64,000 nucleotides of DNA from assembly GCF_009765375.1 (NCBI RefSeq), contig NZ_VTOK01000013.1, positions 62,001 to 126,000 on the forward strand. Direction: 5' to 3'. The stretch comes from Alteribacillus sp. YIM 98480 (GTDB lineage: Bacteria; Bacillota; Bacilli; Bacillales; Marinococcaceae). Below the pieces are notes generated by a model. The model saw nothing but the letters and a program-made list of their open reading frames with translations, ran no database searches and was not told where the DNA came from. Both the position numbers and the translations under genes were made by a program. Shown piece by piece: positions 44,843 through 56,400 of the stretch (positions are counted from its first letter, which is position 1; each line of letters begins with the position of its first letter).

Positions 44843-44915
44843 TTGCATAATTTGCTTTTCAATCAGTGAAAATGTACTTAACACACTTTTATACTACTTG
44901 GAGGAGGAATAATCC

Positions 44916-45797
44916 ATGGCAATTTCGGCTAGCATGGTAAAAGAACTTCGTGAAAAAACAGGTGCAGGTATGATGGACTGCAAAAAAGCATTGTCAGAAA
45001 CGGACGGTAATATGGAAGAAGCAGTAAATTACCTTCGCGAAAAAGGAATTTCTAAAGCAGCTAAAAAAGCAGACCGTGTAGCGGCAGAAGGTCTTACGTA
45101 CGTAACAAATGAAGGGAACAAAGCAGTTATTGTAGAAGTGAACGCAGAAACGGACTTCGTTGCAAAAAATGAAAACTTTCAAAATCTCGTTCAAAACATC
45201 GCAGGCTACTTGCTTGAAAAGGAGCCAGCTGATGTAGAAGCTGCTCTTTCCGGAGAAATGGAAAACGGTGCTACACTAGAAGCGTACATTAATGATCAAA
45301 TTGCAAAAATTGGTGAAAAAATTTCTCTCCGCCGTTTTGAAGTTGTTCAAAAAGACGATAATGCAGCATTTGGTGCTTACTTGCACATGGGCGGCCGTAT
45401 TGGCGTGCTGACTCTCTTAGAAGGTACAACAGACGAAGATTTGGCAAAAGATATTGCAATGCATGTCGCTGCTATCAACCCAAGCTATGTTTCCCGCGAT
45501 GAAGTACCTGCAGAAGAAACGGAAAAAGAACGTGAAGTGTTAAAACAGCAAGCTTTAAATGAAGGCAAACCAGAAAATATTGTAGAAAAAATGGTAGAAG
45601 GCCGTATCAATAAATATTTTGAACAAATTTGTCTGCTTGATCAAGAATTTGTTAAAGATTCCGATCAAAAAGTTGGTAAATATGTGAAAAGTAAGGGTGC
45701 TTCTGTCAAAACGTTTGTTCGTTATGAAGTGGGAGAAGGCATGGAAAAACGTGAGGATAACTTCGCTGAAGAAGTAATGTCACAAGTGAAAAAATAA
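44916..45797 (+). CDS. tsf: Translation elongation factor Ts
   Basis: Nucleotide-exchange factor for EF-Tu. The N-terminal UBA-like domain has [20 protein letters not shown] and the adjacent [20 protein letters not shown]; the core carries [20 protein letters not shown], the EF-Tu-contact TDFVAKN motif. The length is 293. GGAGGAGGAA precedes the ATG. Two hairpins with T tracts follow before pyrH. Confidence 0.97.
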   Translation: MAISASMVKELREKTGAGMMDCKKALSETDGNMEEAVNYLREKGISKAAKKADRVAAEGLTYVTNEGNKAVIVEVNAETDFVAKNENFQNLVQNIAGYLLEKEPADVEAALSGEMENGATLEAYINDQIAKIGEKISLRRFEVVQKDDNAAFGAYLHMGGRIGVLTLLEGTTDEDLAKDIAMHVAAINPSYVSRDEVPAEETEKEREVLKQQALNEGKPENIVEKMVEGRINKYFEQICLLDQEFVKDSDQKVGKYVKSKGASVKTFVRYEVGEGMEKREDNFAEEVMSQVKK

Positions 45798-45810
45798 TAA
45801 AACACTTGGC

Positions 45811-45916
45811 AGGGGCTGAAAGGCGTAGCTGTCTCAAATGATTTACAGCGGCAATCTGGTGGATTACACCAGGTACCCTCTTCTATTGAGAAGGTCTACC
45901 CCGGCCCCTTCTTTTT
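45811..45916 (+). ncRNA. Candidate branched RNA element / terminator between tsf and pyrH
   Basis: An 8-bp closing stem AGGGGCTG (45811-45818) / CGGCCCCT (45902-45909) encloses three hairpins: GCTGT/ACAGC (45828-45849), CTGGTG/CACCAG (45856-45872) and CTTCT/AGAAG (45880-45893). It is followed by TCTTTTTG. The simplest role is a terminator after tsf, but the four-way layout resembles a structured leader or small RNA. I do not recognise a known family. Confidence 0.45.
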
Positions 45917-45928
45917 GTTTGAGAAACA

Positions 45929-45966
45929 GGGACTGCTTCGTAGATAAGGGCAGCCCCTCTTTTTCA
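45929..45966 (+). terminator. Second terminator-like hairpin before pyrH
   Basis: AGGGACTGC pairs with GCAGCCCCT with one A-C mismatch around a 13-base loop, followed by CTTTTTC. It lies about 20 bases after the branched element. Confidence 0.65.
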
Positions 45967-46055
45967 TAAGTGATAACTCAAATATTTAGAACGGTCCAAC
46001 AGTTTTAACGCTTTAACCACGCTCACACTGCATTTAAGGAAAACGGGGGTTAAAC

Positions 46056-46775
46056 ATGGGAAAATACAATAGGGTAGTATTGAAATTGAGCGGAGAAGCC
46101 TTGGCAGGGCAGCAAGGATATGGAATTGATCCGGATGTTATTCAATCCATTGCTTCGCAGATAAAAGAAATTGTAAAATTAGATGTAGAAGTAGCTGTAG
46201 TTGTCGGCGGCGGCAATATTTGGCGCGGTATGGCAGGCAGTTCAAAAGGGATGGACCGGGCTACCGCTGATTACATGGGCATGCTGGCAACGGTGATGAA
46301 TTCATTAGCTCTGCAAGACAGTTTAGAGGATAATGAGGTGGAAACAAGAGTGCAGACGTCTATTGAAATGAGACAGGTAGCAGAACCATACATACGCCGT
46401 AAAGCTATACGTCATCTCGAAAAAAAACGCGTCGTTATTTTTGCTGCTGGTACAGGAAATCCGTACTTTTCGACCGATACGACTGCAGCGCTTAGAGCAG
46501 CGGAAATTGAAGCAGAAGTTATATTAATGGCTAAAAACAAAGTAGACGGAGTATATGACGCAGATCCATTTGTAAATGAAAATGCAAAAAAATACAGGGA
46601 ATTAACATATTTAGATCTCTTAAACGGCGGGTTAGGGGTTATGGATTCAACCGCCTCTACTCTATGCATGGATAACAATATCCCGCTGCTTGTTTTCTCT
46701 ATTATGGAAGAAGGAAATATTAAAAAAGCGGTTCTTGGTGAAGATATAGGAACCGTGGTCAGGGGGAACGAATAA
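46056..46775 (+). CDS. pyrH: Uridylate kinase (UMP kinase)
   Basis: Hexameric amino-acid-kinase-fold enzyme that phosphorylates UMP to UDP in pyrimidine synthesis. It opens with [20 protein letters not shown], and has [28 protein letters not shown] and [20 protein letters not shown], all family blocks for nucleotide and UMP binding. The length is 239. ACGGGGG stands upstream. It overlaps frr by one base. Confidence 0.97.
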   Translation: MGKYNRVVLKLSGEALAGQQGYGIDPDVIQSIASQIKEIVKLDVEVAVVVGGGNIWRGMAGSSKGMDRATADYMGMLATVMNSLALQDSLEDNEVETRVQTSIEMRQVAEPYIRRKAIRHLEKKRVVIFAAGTGNPYFSTDTTAALRAAEIEAEVILMAKNKVDGVYDADPFVNENAKKYRELTYLDLLNGGLGVMDSTASTLCMDNNIPLLVFSIMEEGNIKKAVLGEDIGTVVRGNE

Positions 46776-47332
46776 TGGCGAAAGAAAAAATTCAAGAAGC
46801 AACTGAAAAAATGGGTAAATCCGTCGAGTCTCTTAACCGAGAATTGGCGACGCTGCGAGCTGGACGGGCAAATCCGTCAATGCTTGATAAAGTAATGGTT
46901 AATTACTATGGAGCAGAAACACCTTTGAATCAACTTGCCACGATTTCTGTACCGGAAGCAAGACTTCTTATTGTTACTCCGTTCGATAAATCTTCTATTG
47001 GAGATGTTGAAAAAGGAATACAAAAAGCTGATCTTGGCCTGTCGCCAAATAATGATGGGGAAGTTATCCGCATTAACATCCCTTCGTTAACAGAGGAACG
47101 AAGAAAAGAATTAAGTAAATTAGTAAAAAAATACGCGGAAGATGCCAGGGTTGCTGTGCGAAATATACGCCGCGATGCAAATGATGAATTGAAAAAGCAG
47201 CAAAAAGAGGGCGAAATTACGGAAGATGAGCTGCGCAGACACCAAGATGAAGTACAAAAGGTAACGGATAAACATATTAATACAATCGACAAAGCTGCTG
47301 AAAATAAAGAGCAAGAAATTATGGAAGTTTAA
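46775..47332 (+). CDS. frr: Ribosome recycling factor
   Basis: Splits post-termination ribosomes with EF-G. The two-domain, tRNA-shaped protein has [20 protein letters not shown] near the start and the C-terminal helices [20 protein letters not shown] and [20 protein letters not shown]. The length is 185. The start overlaps the pyrH stop, and its ribosome site, CAGGGGG, lies within pyrH. A terminator follows. Confidence 0.97.
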   Translation: MAKEKIQEATEKMGKSVESLNRELATLRAGRANPSMLDKVMVNYYGAETPLNQLATISVPEARLLIVTPFDKSSIGDVEKGIQKADLGLSPNNDGEVIRINIPSLTEERRKELSKLVKKYAEDARVAVRNIRRDANDELKKQQKEGEITEDELRRHQDEVQKVTDKHINTIDKAAENKEQEIMEV

Positions 47333-47364
47333 GGCAAATCACGTTACAATGAGAACGTGCTAAT

Positions 47365-47397
47365 AAAACCCTCTTCTTAGTTAGGAGGGTTTTTTTG
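47365..47397 (+). terminator. Terminator after frr
   Basis: AAAACCCTC (47365-47373) pairs with GAGGGTTTT (47385-47393), loop of 11, continuing in T residues. A second short hairpin CACGTT/AACGTG lies just upstream at 47340-47359. Confidence 0.88.
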
Positions 47398-47484
47398 CAC
47401 CGTTAAAGAATGAAAAATGAGTATAGATGATGTATGCTTAACTTACATATTCGTTATACCTTAACAAAGGCTGGTGCCCTCTAT

Positions 47485-48249
47485 ATGATTAATCGATTTT
47501 TTCATCCCGCAGAAATGAATAGTGAACAAAGTAACACACCCTTAGACCCAAACAATATTCCCACACATATAGCAATTATTATGGACGGTAATGGACGTTG
47601 GGCTAAACAAAAAGGGCTGCCGAGGATAGCCGGACATAGAGAAGGCATGAAAGTAATTAATAAAGTTGTTGAAAAAGCAGATGAACTCGGCGTGAAATAT
47701 TTGACATTGTACGCTTTTTCTACAGAGAATTGGAAAAGGCCCAAGTCAGAAGTGGATTTTTTGATGAAGTTGCCAGAAAGATTTTTATCAAAGGAATTAC
47801 CGAAACTTCAAAAAAACAATGTAAAAGTAAGGATTATGGGGGATGAAACACTTCTTCCGCCTCATACAATTCAAGCTGTAAGAAAAGCCGTTGAAGAAAC
47901 ATCTGAAAACACGGGTATGTTATTAAATTTTGCTTTGAATTATGGAAGCAGACACGAATTAGTGCATATGATGAAAAAGATGGGAGAAAGCATTTCAAAA
48001 GGAGAATTATCTCCTCAGGATATTGATGAAAAAATGATTTCCGATCGTCTTTTAAGCAGCGGGCTTCCTGATCCTGATTTGCTCATACGGACAAGCGGTG
48101 AAAAGCGCCTTAGTAACTTTATGCTTTGGCAGCTTGCATACAGCGAATTTTGGTTTACAGAAGTGCTTTGGCCTGATTTCAAGGAAAATGATCTAATGCA
48201 AGCCATTCAGACGTATCAACAGCGCAAAAGGCGGTACGGCGGTGTATAA
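47485..48249 (+). CDS. uppS: Undecaprenyl diphosphate synthase
   Basis: Cis-prenyltransferase that makes the C55 lipid carrier for cell-wall synthesis. The catalytic motif IIMDGNGRWAKQKGLPRIAG contains Asp34; further blocks are TLYAFSTENWKRPKSEVDFL, NFALNYGSRHELV and LIRTSGEKRLSNFMLWQLAY. I start at ATG 47485 (254 residues), with AAAGG/GGTG sequences moderately far upstream; the open frame begins at 47434 and another ATG is at 47515, so the start is uncertain. It leads the uppS-cdsA-dxr-rseP-proS-polC run. Confidence 0.93.
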   Translation: MINRFFHPAEMNSEQSNTPLDPNNIPTHIAIIMDGNGRWAKQKGLPRIAGHREGMKVINKVVEKADELGVKYLTLYAFSTENWKRPKSEVDFLMKLPERFLSKELPKLQKNNVKVRIMGDETLLPPHTIQAVRKAVEETSENTGMLLNFALNYGSRHELVHMMKKMGESISKGELSPQDIDEKMISDRLLSSGLPDPDLLIRTSGEKRLSNFMLWQLAYSEFWFTEVLWPDFKENDLMQAIQTYQQRKRRYGGV

Positions 48250-48263
48250 ATGGAGGACGAAAC

Positions 48264-49064
48264 ATGAAACAGCGACTTATTACCGGAATTATTGGTGCAA
48301 TCGCATTACTAAGCGTCGTAATAATAGGAGATAATGTATTCACTCTTGCAATTGCCGTCGTCGCTTCCATTGCAATGTATGAGCTGTTAAAGATGAAACA
48401 AATCAAACCTTTATCGTTAATGGGAATTATTAGTTTAATTATTATGTGGATTTTATTAGTTCCTGCGGCATGGCTTGATATTCCGCTTCTTTTGCACGTG
48501 TCGAAAGTAGAATTATTTTTAATGATGATTTTATTGCTTTTGGCTTTAACGGTGGTCACGAAAAATACGTTTACATTTGATGAAGCGGGTTTTGTTATAT
48601 TATCCTCTGTTTATATTGGATATGGGTTTCATCACCTTATTTTAGCTAGAAATCTTGAAGATATTGGTCTTGTGATGGTTTTTTTAATCTTGTTCATTAT
48701 TTGGGCTACAGATTCTGGTGCCTATTTTGTAGGGAAAAAATGGGGGAAACATAAATTATCTCCACATATAAGCCCTAAAAAAACGGTTGAAGGATTTATC
48801 GGGGGAATTGTTGTTGCTGCAGTGATCGGTGTATTGTTTCATTCGTTTTTCCCTGTGTTTTCTTCAACCTTTACTTTAGCCGCTTTTATCATTGTGACTT
48901 CCGTTTTTGGTCAACTTGGCGACCTTGTTGAATCGGCATTAAAGCGCCATTATGCCGTGAAAGACTCTGGCAGCGTATTACCTGGGCACGGAGGCGTTCT
49001 TGACCGGTTTGACAGTTTAATTTTTGTGATGCCGATATTGCACTTTTTACACTTTTTTGGATAA
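48264..49064 (+). CDS. cdsA: Phosphatidate cytidylyltransferase
   Basis: Integral membrane enzyme that makes CDP-diacylglycerol, the precursor of acidic phospholipids. There are about seven or eight hydrophobic segments over 266 residues. The CDS signature is at the C-terminus: LVESALKRHYAVKDSGSVLP then GHGGVLDRFDSLIFV. GGAGGACGA stands upstream. Gene order uppS-cdsA-dxr is conserved across Bacilli. Confidence 0.96.
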   Translation: MKQRLITGIIGAIALLSVVIIGDNVFTLAIAVVASIAMYELLKMKQIKPLSLMGIISLIIMWILLVPAAWLDIPLLLHVSKVELFLMMILLLLALTVVTKNTFTFDEAGFVILSSVYIGYGFHHLILARNLEDIGLVMVFLILFIIWATDSGAYFVGKKWGKHKLSPHISPKKTVEGFIGGIVVAAVIGVLFHSFFPVFSSTFTLAAFIIVTSVFGQLGDLVESALKRHYAVKDSGSVLPGHGGVLDRFDSLIFVMPILHFLHFFG

Positions 49065-49103
49065 AGACTATATACATTTCACATATCATAAAGGAGCATA
49101 TCA

Positions 49104-50252
49104 ATGAAAAACATAGCTTTAATAGGTTCCACTGGCTCCATTGGCACCCAAACACTTGATGTTATTCGAAAGCACCCTGACCGTTTTAATCTTATATCCC
49201 TTGCAGCCGGCAGAAATGTAGAACGTGTTATTGAACAGGTCCAGGAGTTTAAGCCGCGTGTCGTGGCTGTAGAACAAAAACAAGATGCAGAAAAAATCCA
49301 ACAGCAATTCGGAGATGTTGTGAAAGTATTCTATGGAAAAGAGGGACTTATTGAAGCATCTGTGTTACATGATGCTGATTTTTTAATGAATGCTTTAGTT
49401 GGAAGTCTTGGTCTTGAACCGACTTTGCAGGCAATGGAAGCTGGAGTGGACATCGGAATTGCCAATAAAGAAACGTTAGTAACAGCCGGGCACTTAGTTA
49501 CAGAAAAAGCAAAAGCGCATAATGTAAACCTTTTGCCGGTAGACAGCGAACATTCGGCAATCTTTCAAAGCCTCGAGGGAAACCGCATCGATGAAGTGGA
49601 AAGGCTTATCCTGACAGCTTCTGGGGGGAGTTTTAGAGAGTATACACGTGATCAATTGGAAGAGGTTTCGGTAGAAGATGCTCTAAATCACCCTAATTGG
49701 AACATGGGTGCTAAAATAACAATTGATTCAGCAACAATGATGAATAAAGGATTCGAAGTAATAGAAGCGCACTGGCTTTTTAATATCCCTTATGATGACA
49801 TTGAAGTCCTTCTTCATAAAGAAAGCATTATTCATTCACTCGTTGAATATCGTGATAAAAGCGTTCTTGCTCAGCTTGGTACCCCTGATATGAGAGTTCC
49901 TATTCAATATGCAATGTCTTATCCAGAAAGGCTTGAATTAAGAGATACGAACAGGTTAAACTTATGGGAAATAGGAAAACTGCATTTTGATAAGCCTGAT
50001 TTTGACCGATACCGTTGTTTACGCTATGCTTATGAAGCAGGAAGAACGGGCGGAACTTTACCTGCGGTGTTAAATGCAGCTAACGAGGAAGCAGTGAAAC
50101 AATTTCTGCAAGGAAAAATAACATTTCTTTCGATTGAAGAACACATAGAAAAAGCTCTAGAGCGTCATCAGGTCATTGCTGGTCCGTCCCTTGATACTAT
50201 TTTGGAAGTAGATAAGGAAACAAGGACATATGTTAGCTCTCGAATAGGATGA
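49104..50252 (+). CDS. dxr: 1-deoxy-D-xylulose 5-phosphate reductoisomerase
   Basis: Second enzyme of the non-mevalonate isoprenoid pathway, converting DXP to MEP with NADPH. The N-terminal NADPH-binding [20 protein letters not shown] is at residues 7-26. The substrate and metal-binding blocks [17 protein letters not shown] and [11 protein letters not shown] are intact, as is [20 protein letters not shown]. The length is 382. AAAGGAG precedes the start. It supplies isoprenoid units to the neighbouring uppS product. Confidence 0.97.
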   Translation: MKNIALIGSTGSIGTQTLDVIRKHPDRFNLISLAAGRNVERVIEQVQEFKPRVVAVEQKQDAEKIQQQFGDVVKVFYGKEGLIEASVLHDADFLMNALVGSLGLEPTLQAMEAGVDIGIANKETLVTAGHLVTEKAKAHNVNLLPVDSEHSAIFQSLEGNRIDEVERLILTASGGSFREYTRDQLEEVSVEDALNHPNWNMGAKITIDSATMMNKGFEVIEAHWLFNIPYDDIEVLLHKESIIHSLVEYRDKSVLAQLGTPDMRVPIQYAMSYPERLELRDTNRLNLWEIGKLHFDKPDFDRYRCLRYAYEAGRTGGTLPAVLNAANEEAVKQFLQGKITFLSIEEHIEKALERHQVIAGPSLDTILEVDKETRTYVSSRIG

Positions 50253-50265
50253 AGGTGGGAGAAAC

Positions 50266-51528
50266 GTGGATACTTTAATAGCGATAATTATTATATTTGG
50301 TGTACTGGTAGCTGTTCATGAGTGGGGGCATCTTTATTTTGCAAAAAAAGCTGGCATCCTTTGCCGTGAATTTGCTATCGGTTTTGGGCCGAAAATTTTC
50401 TCGACTAAGAAAAATGAAACCGTCTATACTATTCGTTTATTACCGTTAGGCGGGTTTGTCCGCATGGCAGGAGAAGATCCGGAAGCTGTACAAATCAGAC
50501 CTGGGTACGAAGTTGGTCTTGTATTCAATCATGAAAATAAAGTTCGCCAAATTATTGTAAACAACAAATCAAAGCATCCTGAAGCAAAAGTTGTTTCTGT
50601 AGAGCGGATAGATCTTGAAAGACGTTTGCAAATTGAAGCATATACAGACGAGGAAGCAGGGCTGCAAACATTTAAGGTAGATGATAAATGTGATGTCATT
50701 GTAGATGAAAAAGCTGAACAGATCGCCCCGCTCGATCGTCAATATGGTTCAAAAAAGCCATGGCAGAAAGCAGTTGCTATTTTTGCCGGCCCATTTATGA
50801 ATTTTGCACTGGCATTCGTCATTCTTGTGACTTTTGGATTGATTAGCGGAGTGCCTCAGGACGATGCCAAGTTAGGAGAATTCACAGAGGAGAGTCCAGC
50901 TAGGGAAGCAGGACTTGCAGAAGGTGACGAGGTTTTAGCGATTGAAGGCCAAGAAGTAAGCAGCTGGGATGAAATGACTACGGCTATTCGCGAGCATCCA
51001 AATGAAGAAATTACTTTCGAAGTAGTTAGAAACGGGGAAAACCTTACTATCCCTGTGGAGACAAATTCGAGGTATGATGAAATGGCAGAGGAAGAAGTTG
51101 GTATAATTGGGGTAGCAAGTGTAATGGCACACTCTCCTCTCGAAGCTGTCCAATATGGGGCGAGTCAAGTCTATCAAGTGAGCATGCTTATTTTTGATGT
51201 ATTAGGAATGATTGTTACTGGTCAATTTTCACTTGATTATTTATCTGGGCCAGTAGGTATCTATAATTATACGGGAGAAGCTGCTTCATTAGGAATGGCT
51301 GTGCTTATTCAATGGGCCGCTATGTTAAGTGTCAACCTTGGGATCGTTAATTTACTTCCACTTCCGGCTTTGGATGGAGGAAGACTGCTGTTTATCTTTG
51401 CAGAAGCCGTGCGCGGAAAGCCAATAGATCCTCAAAAAGAAGGGATGATTCATTTTATTGGATTTGCCTTGCTCTTTTTGTTGATGCTAGTAGTCACCTG
51501 GAATGATATTAATAAATTTTTTATGTAG
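50266..51528 (+). CDS. rseP: Site-2 zinc metalloprotease RseP (RasP)
   Basis: Intramembrane protease that cuts anti-sigma factors such as RsiW and clears signal-peptide remnants. The zinc site HEWGH is at 18-22 in the first transmembrane helix; the third ligand is in PLPALDGGR near residue 365. One PDZ domain lies at about 195-275 ([20 protein letters not shown]). The length is 420. The start is GTG at 50266 with AGGTGGGAG upstream, 13 bases after dxr. Confidence 0.95.
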   Translation: MDTLIAIIIIFGVLVAVHEWGHLYFAKKAGILCREFAIGFGPKIFSTKKNETVYTIRLLPLGGFVRMAGEDPEAVQIRPGYEVGLVFNHENKVRQIIVNNKSKHPEAKVVSVERIDLERRLQIEAYTDEEAGLQTFKVDDKCDVIVDEKAEQIAPLDRQYGSKKPWQKAVAIFAGPFMNFALAFVILVTFGLISGVPQDDAKLGEFTEESPAREAGLAEGDEVLAIEGQEVSSWDEMTTAIREHPNEEITFEVVRNGENLTIPVETNSRYDEMAEEEVGIIGVASVMAHSPLEAVQYGASQVYQVSMLIFDVLGMIVTGQFSLDYLSGPVGIYNYTGEAASLGMAVLIQWAAMLSVNLGIVNLLPLPALDGGRLLFIFAEAVRGKPIDPQKEGMIHFIGFALLFLLMLVVTWNDINKFFM

Positions 51529-51581
51529 ACAATGCTAACAATTAGTGGACGTAATAACATAAGAAAGAGGGTTCTTCGTTT

Positions 51582-53294
51582 ATGAGACAGCAATTATTTT
51601 TCAGTCCTACGATGAGAGAGGTTCCCCAGGGAGCAGATATACCGAGTCATCAGCTAATGCTTAGAGCTGGTCTTATTCGCCAGACAGCCTCTGGGATTTA
51701 TTCTTATTTGCCGCTCGGACGCAAAGTCCTTCGCAAGGTCGAACAGATTATTCGGGAGGAAATGGACGCTGCCGGCGGTCAGGAGTTATTAATGCCTGCT
51801 ATTCAACCTGCTGAGTTATGGGAGGAATCTGGACGGTTGGATGATTACGGCCCTGAACTTATACGATTAAAGGACAGGCATGAACGGGACTTTGTGCTAG
51901 GGGCAACGCATGAAGAAGTTATCACGAGCCTTATTCGAGATGAAGTAAACTCGTATAAAAAACTGCCGATGAACTTATATCAAATTCAAACGAAATATCG
52001 AGATGAACGCAGACCAAGGTTTGGTGTGCTTCGCTCTCGTGAATTTATTATGAAAGATGCTTATTCATTTGATACGAATAAAGAGGGTCTGGACAAAAAT
52101 TACAGAGCAATGTATGAGGCGTATACAAATATATTTAAAAGGTGCGGATTGGATTTTCGTGCTGTAAAAGCGGATGCAGGTGCGATTGGAGGAAAAGGCG
52201 GTACCCACGAATTCATGGTGCTTTCTGATGTGGGAGAAGACACGATTGCCTATTCAAATGGCTCTGAATACGCAGCAAATATTGAAATTGCTGAGCTGCC
52301 GGATATGTATGAAAAAGCGGTTTCTCCTTCTAAAAGCTTAAAAGAATTAGACACACCAGGGATGAGAACAATTGAAGATTTAACGAACGGCCTTGAAATA
52401 GAGAGTAGCAGCTTGTTAAAATCAGTACTGTTTCTAATAGATGATAAACCTGTGTTGATTGTCTGCCGGGGCGATCATGAGATAAATGAAATAAAAGTCC
52501 AAAATGCTTTTGACGCAGAAAACGTAATGTTAGCAGAAACAGAAGACATTCAACATATTATGGGAACAGAAGCTGGTTTTATCGGACCGGTAAACGCACC
52601 AGAAGAAGTAACAATCGTATGTGACTTTGCGGTAAAGGCTGTATCTTCGGGTGTTTGCGGAGCAAATCTAGTAGACAAGCACTATCAAAATGTACATCCA
52701 GACCGTGATTTTAAAGTCGAAAAATATGGTGATTTCCGTCTCGTACAAGAAGGGGATCCATCCCCTGATGGAAAAGGTACGATCCAATTTGCCAAAGGGA
52801 TTGAAGTAGGTCACGTCTTTAAACTTGGAACAAAATATAGTGAAGCCTTGGGAGCTCAGTATTTGGATGAGAACGGACGGGCCCAGCCAATTATTATGGG
52901 CTGTTATGGAATCGGTGTGAGCAGAACTATTGCTGCGATTGTAGAACAGCACCATGACGATAACGGATTAATGTGGCCAAAGGCTGTTTCACCGTATGAT
53001 CTACATCTGTTAGTGTTAAATCCAAAGCAGGAAGAGCAGAACCAGCTAGGTGAAACATTATATGAAACGCTGAAAAAAGCAGGATACGATGTACTTTATG
53101 ATGATAGAAAAGAGCGTGCAGGCGTTAAATTTAAGGATTCTGATCTTTTTGGTCTCCCGATCCGAATAGCATGTGGCAAAAAGGCAGCAGAACAAATAGT
53201 AGAAGTAAAAACAAGACGGGATGGAAAGATGGAAGAAGTGCATATTAATGATTTGCCCACGCATTTAGCATCCATAGAAAAAGAATTATTTTGA
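51582..53294 (+). CDS. proS: Prolyl-tRNA synthetase
   Basis: Class II synthetase that charges tRNA-Pro. Motif 1 region LMLRAGLIRQTASGIYSYLP, motif 2 TKYRDERRPRFGVLRSREFI, and motif 3 GCYGIGVSRTIAAIVEQ are visible. Between motifs 2 and 3 lies the editing (INS) domain of the bacterial type, about residues 225-385. The C-terminal anticodon-binding domain ends DRKERAGVKFKDSDLFGLPI. The length is 570. AAGAGGG stands upstream. A perfect terminator follows. Confidence 0.97.
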   Translation: MRQQLFFSPTMREVPQGADIPSHQLMLRAGLIRQTASGIYSYLPLGRKVLRKVEQIIREEMDAAGGQELLMPAIQPAELWEESGRLDDYGPELIRLKDRHERDFVLGATHEEVITSLIRDEVNSYKKLPMNLYQIQTKYRDERRPRFGVLRSREFIMKDAYSFDTNKEGLDKNYRAMYEAYTNIFKRCGLDFRAVKADAGAIGGKGGTHEFMVLSDVGEDTIAYSNGSEYAANIEIAELPDMYEKAVSPSKSLKELDTPGMRTIEDLTNGLEIESSSLLKSVLFLIDDKPVLIVCRGDHEINEIKVQNAFDAENVMLAETEDIQHIMGTEAGFIGPVNAPEEVTIVCDFAVKAVSSGVCGANLVDKHYQNVHPDRDFKVEKYGDFRLVQEGDPSPDGKGTIQFAKGIEVGHVFKLGTKYSEALGAQYLDENGRAQPIIMGCYGIGVSRTIAAIVEQHHDDNGLMWPKAVSPYDLHLLVLNPKQEEQNQLGETLYETLKKAGYDVLYDDRKERAGVKFKDSDLFGLPIRIACGKKAAEQIVEVKTRRDGKMEEVHINDLPTHLASIEKELF

Positions 53295-53304
53295 TACATG
53301 AGTC

Positions 53305-53354
53305 AAGGCTGTTTTCAGGCTCTAATAACAGAGTCTATTTAAAACAGCCTTTTT
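53305..53354 (+). terminator. Terminator after proS
   Basis: Perfect 11-bp arms AAGGCTGTTTT (53305-53315) and AAAACAGCCTT (53341-53351), with a second inner stem CTCT/AGAG, followed by TTT. Confidence 0.88.
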
Positions 53355-53475
53355 GTTTCCAATGATGCTTTTAACGGTTTAAAAAATATATAAACTGAAT
53401 ATGTAAGAAACATAGAACGTGGTGTTTTATATGGAAACAAGTTGAGTTTTTCTAATGATGGGGAGGATATATCCT

Positions 53476-56400
53476 ATGAGCACCGAGGAGAATCAAATTA
53501 GAAAAGATCGTTTTCAATTGCTCCTTCAACAGATTATGATGCCAAAAGATGTTATCGATGAGCATTTTAAAGGAGGAAAAGTTGACAAATTAACGATATG
53601 GAAAGAAGAAAAGAAGTGGCATTTTCGATTCACATTGTTAACTCCTCTTCCGTATGAAGCATTTTTACAATTAGAAGAAAGAATTACTAGAGCTTTTCAA
53701 CAAATAGCCTCTGTGCAATTTTCTATTTCCTATGAACAGGAAGTACTGCCACTGTCAAATATACCTTCCTACTGGCCTTCTATTATAAACAGGCTCGAAG
53801 GATTAGCTCCCTACGTAAGACAACGTTTAAATGGCAGAACACCAACGATTACGGGTAACAAATTAACGATTATTTGTAAAAATGAAGCAGAAGGTGCTGC
53901 GCTTGAACGCCGATTGCATGAGCCTCTTAATGAAATATTGGCTGAATTCGGTTTTCCGACCTGTCAAATAGAGACGAAAGTGGAAACGTCAGCAGAAGAG
54001 GTAGCGCAGTTTGAGGAAAAAAAGAAACAAGAAGACCGCTCTAAAATAGTGCAAGCAATGATGGAAAAGAAAAAGCAGGAAAAACAAGCGCAGGAAGAAA
54101 ATAAAGTGAAAACCTTGCAGATTGGATATCCGATAAAAGATGAACCGGTACCGCTAGAAACCATTCAAGAAGAAGAAAGACGAATGACCGTACAAGGTTA
54201 TGTATTTGAGGCTGAAACAAGAGAACTTAGAAGCGGCAGGACATTATTAACTTTTAAAATAACCGATTATACGGACTCCATATTGGTGAAAATGTTTTCA
54301 AGAGATAAAGAAGATGTTCCTCAATTTGAAGCACTCAAAAAAGGAATGTGGCTGAAAGTACGAGGCGGCGTACAAAATGATACATTTGTTCGTGATTTAG
54401 TTATGATCGCAAATGATATTATTCAAATACAGCCGGAAATTCGAACAGATGAAGCTGAAGAGAAAAGAGTAGAATTGCACGCTCATACAGTGATGAGTCA
54501 AATGGACGCTACTGTTACAGCTTCTCAATATGTAGAAAAAGCAGCAGAATGGGGACATGAAGCCGTCGCTATTACAGATCACGGAGTGGTACAAGCTTTC
54601 CCGGAAGCTTATAATGCTGCACAGAAACATGGAATTAAAGTGTTGTACGGAATGGAAGCAAATCTTGTAGATGACGGTGTACCCATTGCTTATAACGAGG
54701 CGGACAGAAATCTATATGATGACACATTTGTTGTTTTTGACGTCGAAACGACTGGTCTCTCGGTCGTATACGATACCATTATTGAATTAGCAGCAGTAAA
54801 AGTGAAAGACGGAGAAATTGTTGATCGTTTTGAATCTTTTGCGAATCCGCATGAGAAGCTGTCAGACACAATAATAGACCTTACTGGTATTACCGATGAT
54901 ATGGTTGAAAATGCCCCAGAAGTGAGTACGGTCTTAAAAGATTTCAAAGAATTTACGGATGATGCCGTCCTTGTGGCTCACAATGCCAGCTTTGATATGG
55001 GCTTTTTAAATGAAGGATATAAAAAAGCAAATATAGAAACTGCTGAAAACCCAGTGATTGACACGTTAGAACTGGGCCGTTTTCTCTATCCGCAATTAAA
55101 AAACCACCGTTTAAACACGCTTTGTAAAAAGTTTGACATAGAACTGGTCAGCCATCACCGCGCGATTTATGATGCGGAGGCTACCGGTTATTTGTTATGG
55201 AAAATGGTCAAAGACGCAATAGAAAAAGGAATAAACCGCCACTATGAATTAAATAAAAATATGGGACAAGGTGATTTTCATCGGCTTAGACCATCTCATT
55301 GCACGTTAATCGCTGAAAATCAAGAAGGGTTAAAAAATTTATATAAACTCGTATCTATGTCTCATATTGATTACTTTTTCCGGACTCCTCGTATTCCAAG
55401 ATCCAAACTTCAAAAGCACCGCAAAGGTATTTTAGTAGGTTCTGGATGCGACAAAGGCGAAGTTTTTGAGACGATGATGCAAAAATCAGGAGACGAAGCA
55501 AAGAAAGCTGCTGAGTTTTATGACTACCTAGAAGTACAGCCTCCTGGTAATTATTCTCATCTCGTCGAAAAAGAACTGCTTCGAAACGAGGATGCTATTT
55601 ATGATATTTTGAAAAAAATAATCACGCTGGGTGAGGAACTCGGAAAACCTGTCATTGCTACAGGGAATGCTCATTACATGGAACCAGAAGATCACGTATA
55701 TAGAAAGATATTAATTGCTTCACAAGGCGGGGCTAATCCATTAAATAAACAAACCTTGCCGCAAGTTCATTTTAAAACGACCAATGAAATGATAGAGAGC
55801 TTTTCTTTTCTTGAAGCTGATACAGCACGATCAATAGTTATTGATAATGCTCGAGAGCTTGCTGCCCGTGTCGAGGAAATCCATCCTATTCCTGATGAAT
55901 TATACACACCAAACATCGAAGGGTCCGACCAGGAAATTCGTGAAATGAGTTATGGGATGGCTAAAAGTATTTATGGTGATCCATTGCCTGAAATTGTAGA
56001 AAAAAGGCTCGAAAAAGAATTAGAAAGTATAATCGGCCATGGCTTCGCTGTTATTTATTTAATATCTCAGAAGCTCGTAAAAAAATCTTTAGATGACGGC
56101 TATCTGGTAGGTTCACGCGGCTCGGTAGGTTCCTCTTTTGTTGCAACCATGACAGAAATTACAGAAGTAAATCCGCTCCCTCCGCACTACGTATGTCCGT
56201 CTTGTAAGCATTCGCATTTCTTTAACGATGGTTCTGTCGGTTCTGGCTTTGATTTACCTGATAAAGAATGTGAACAATGCGGAACATCTTACGTGAAAGA
56301 TGGACAAGATATCCCATTTGAAACGTTTCTCGGGTTTAAAGGGGATAAAGTGCCGGATATTGACTTGAACTTTTCCGGGGAATATCAGCCGATTGCTCAT

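Noticed and set aside
44866-44895. Possible tsf promoter (GTGAAA, 18-base spacer, TATACT)
   Set aside because: The -35 match is weak and the spacer long; tsf may simply depend on read-through from rpsB. Not strong enough to list as a feature.
45811-45916. T-box or known riboswitch before pyrH
   Set aside because: No T-box consensus (AGGGTGGNACCGCG-type) and no motif of a riboswitch class I can recall is present, so I left it as an unnamed structured element.
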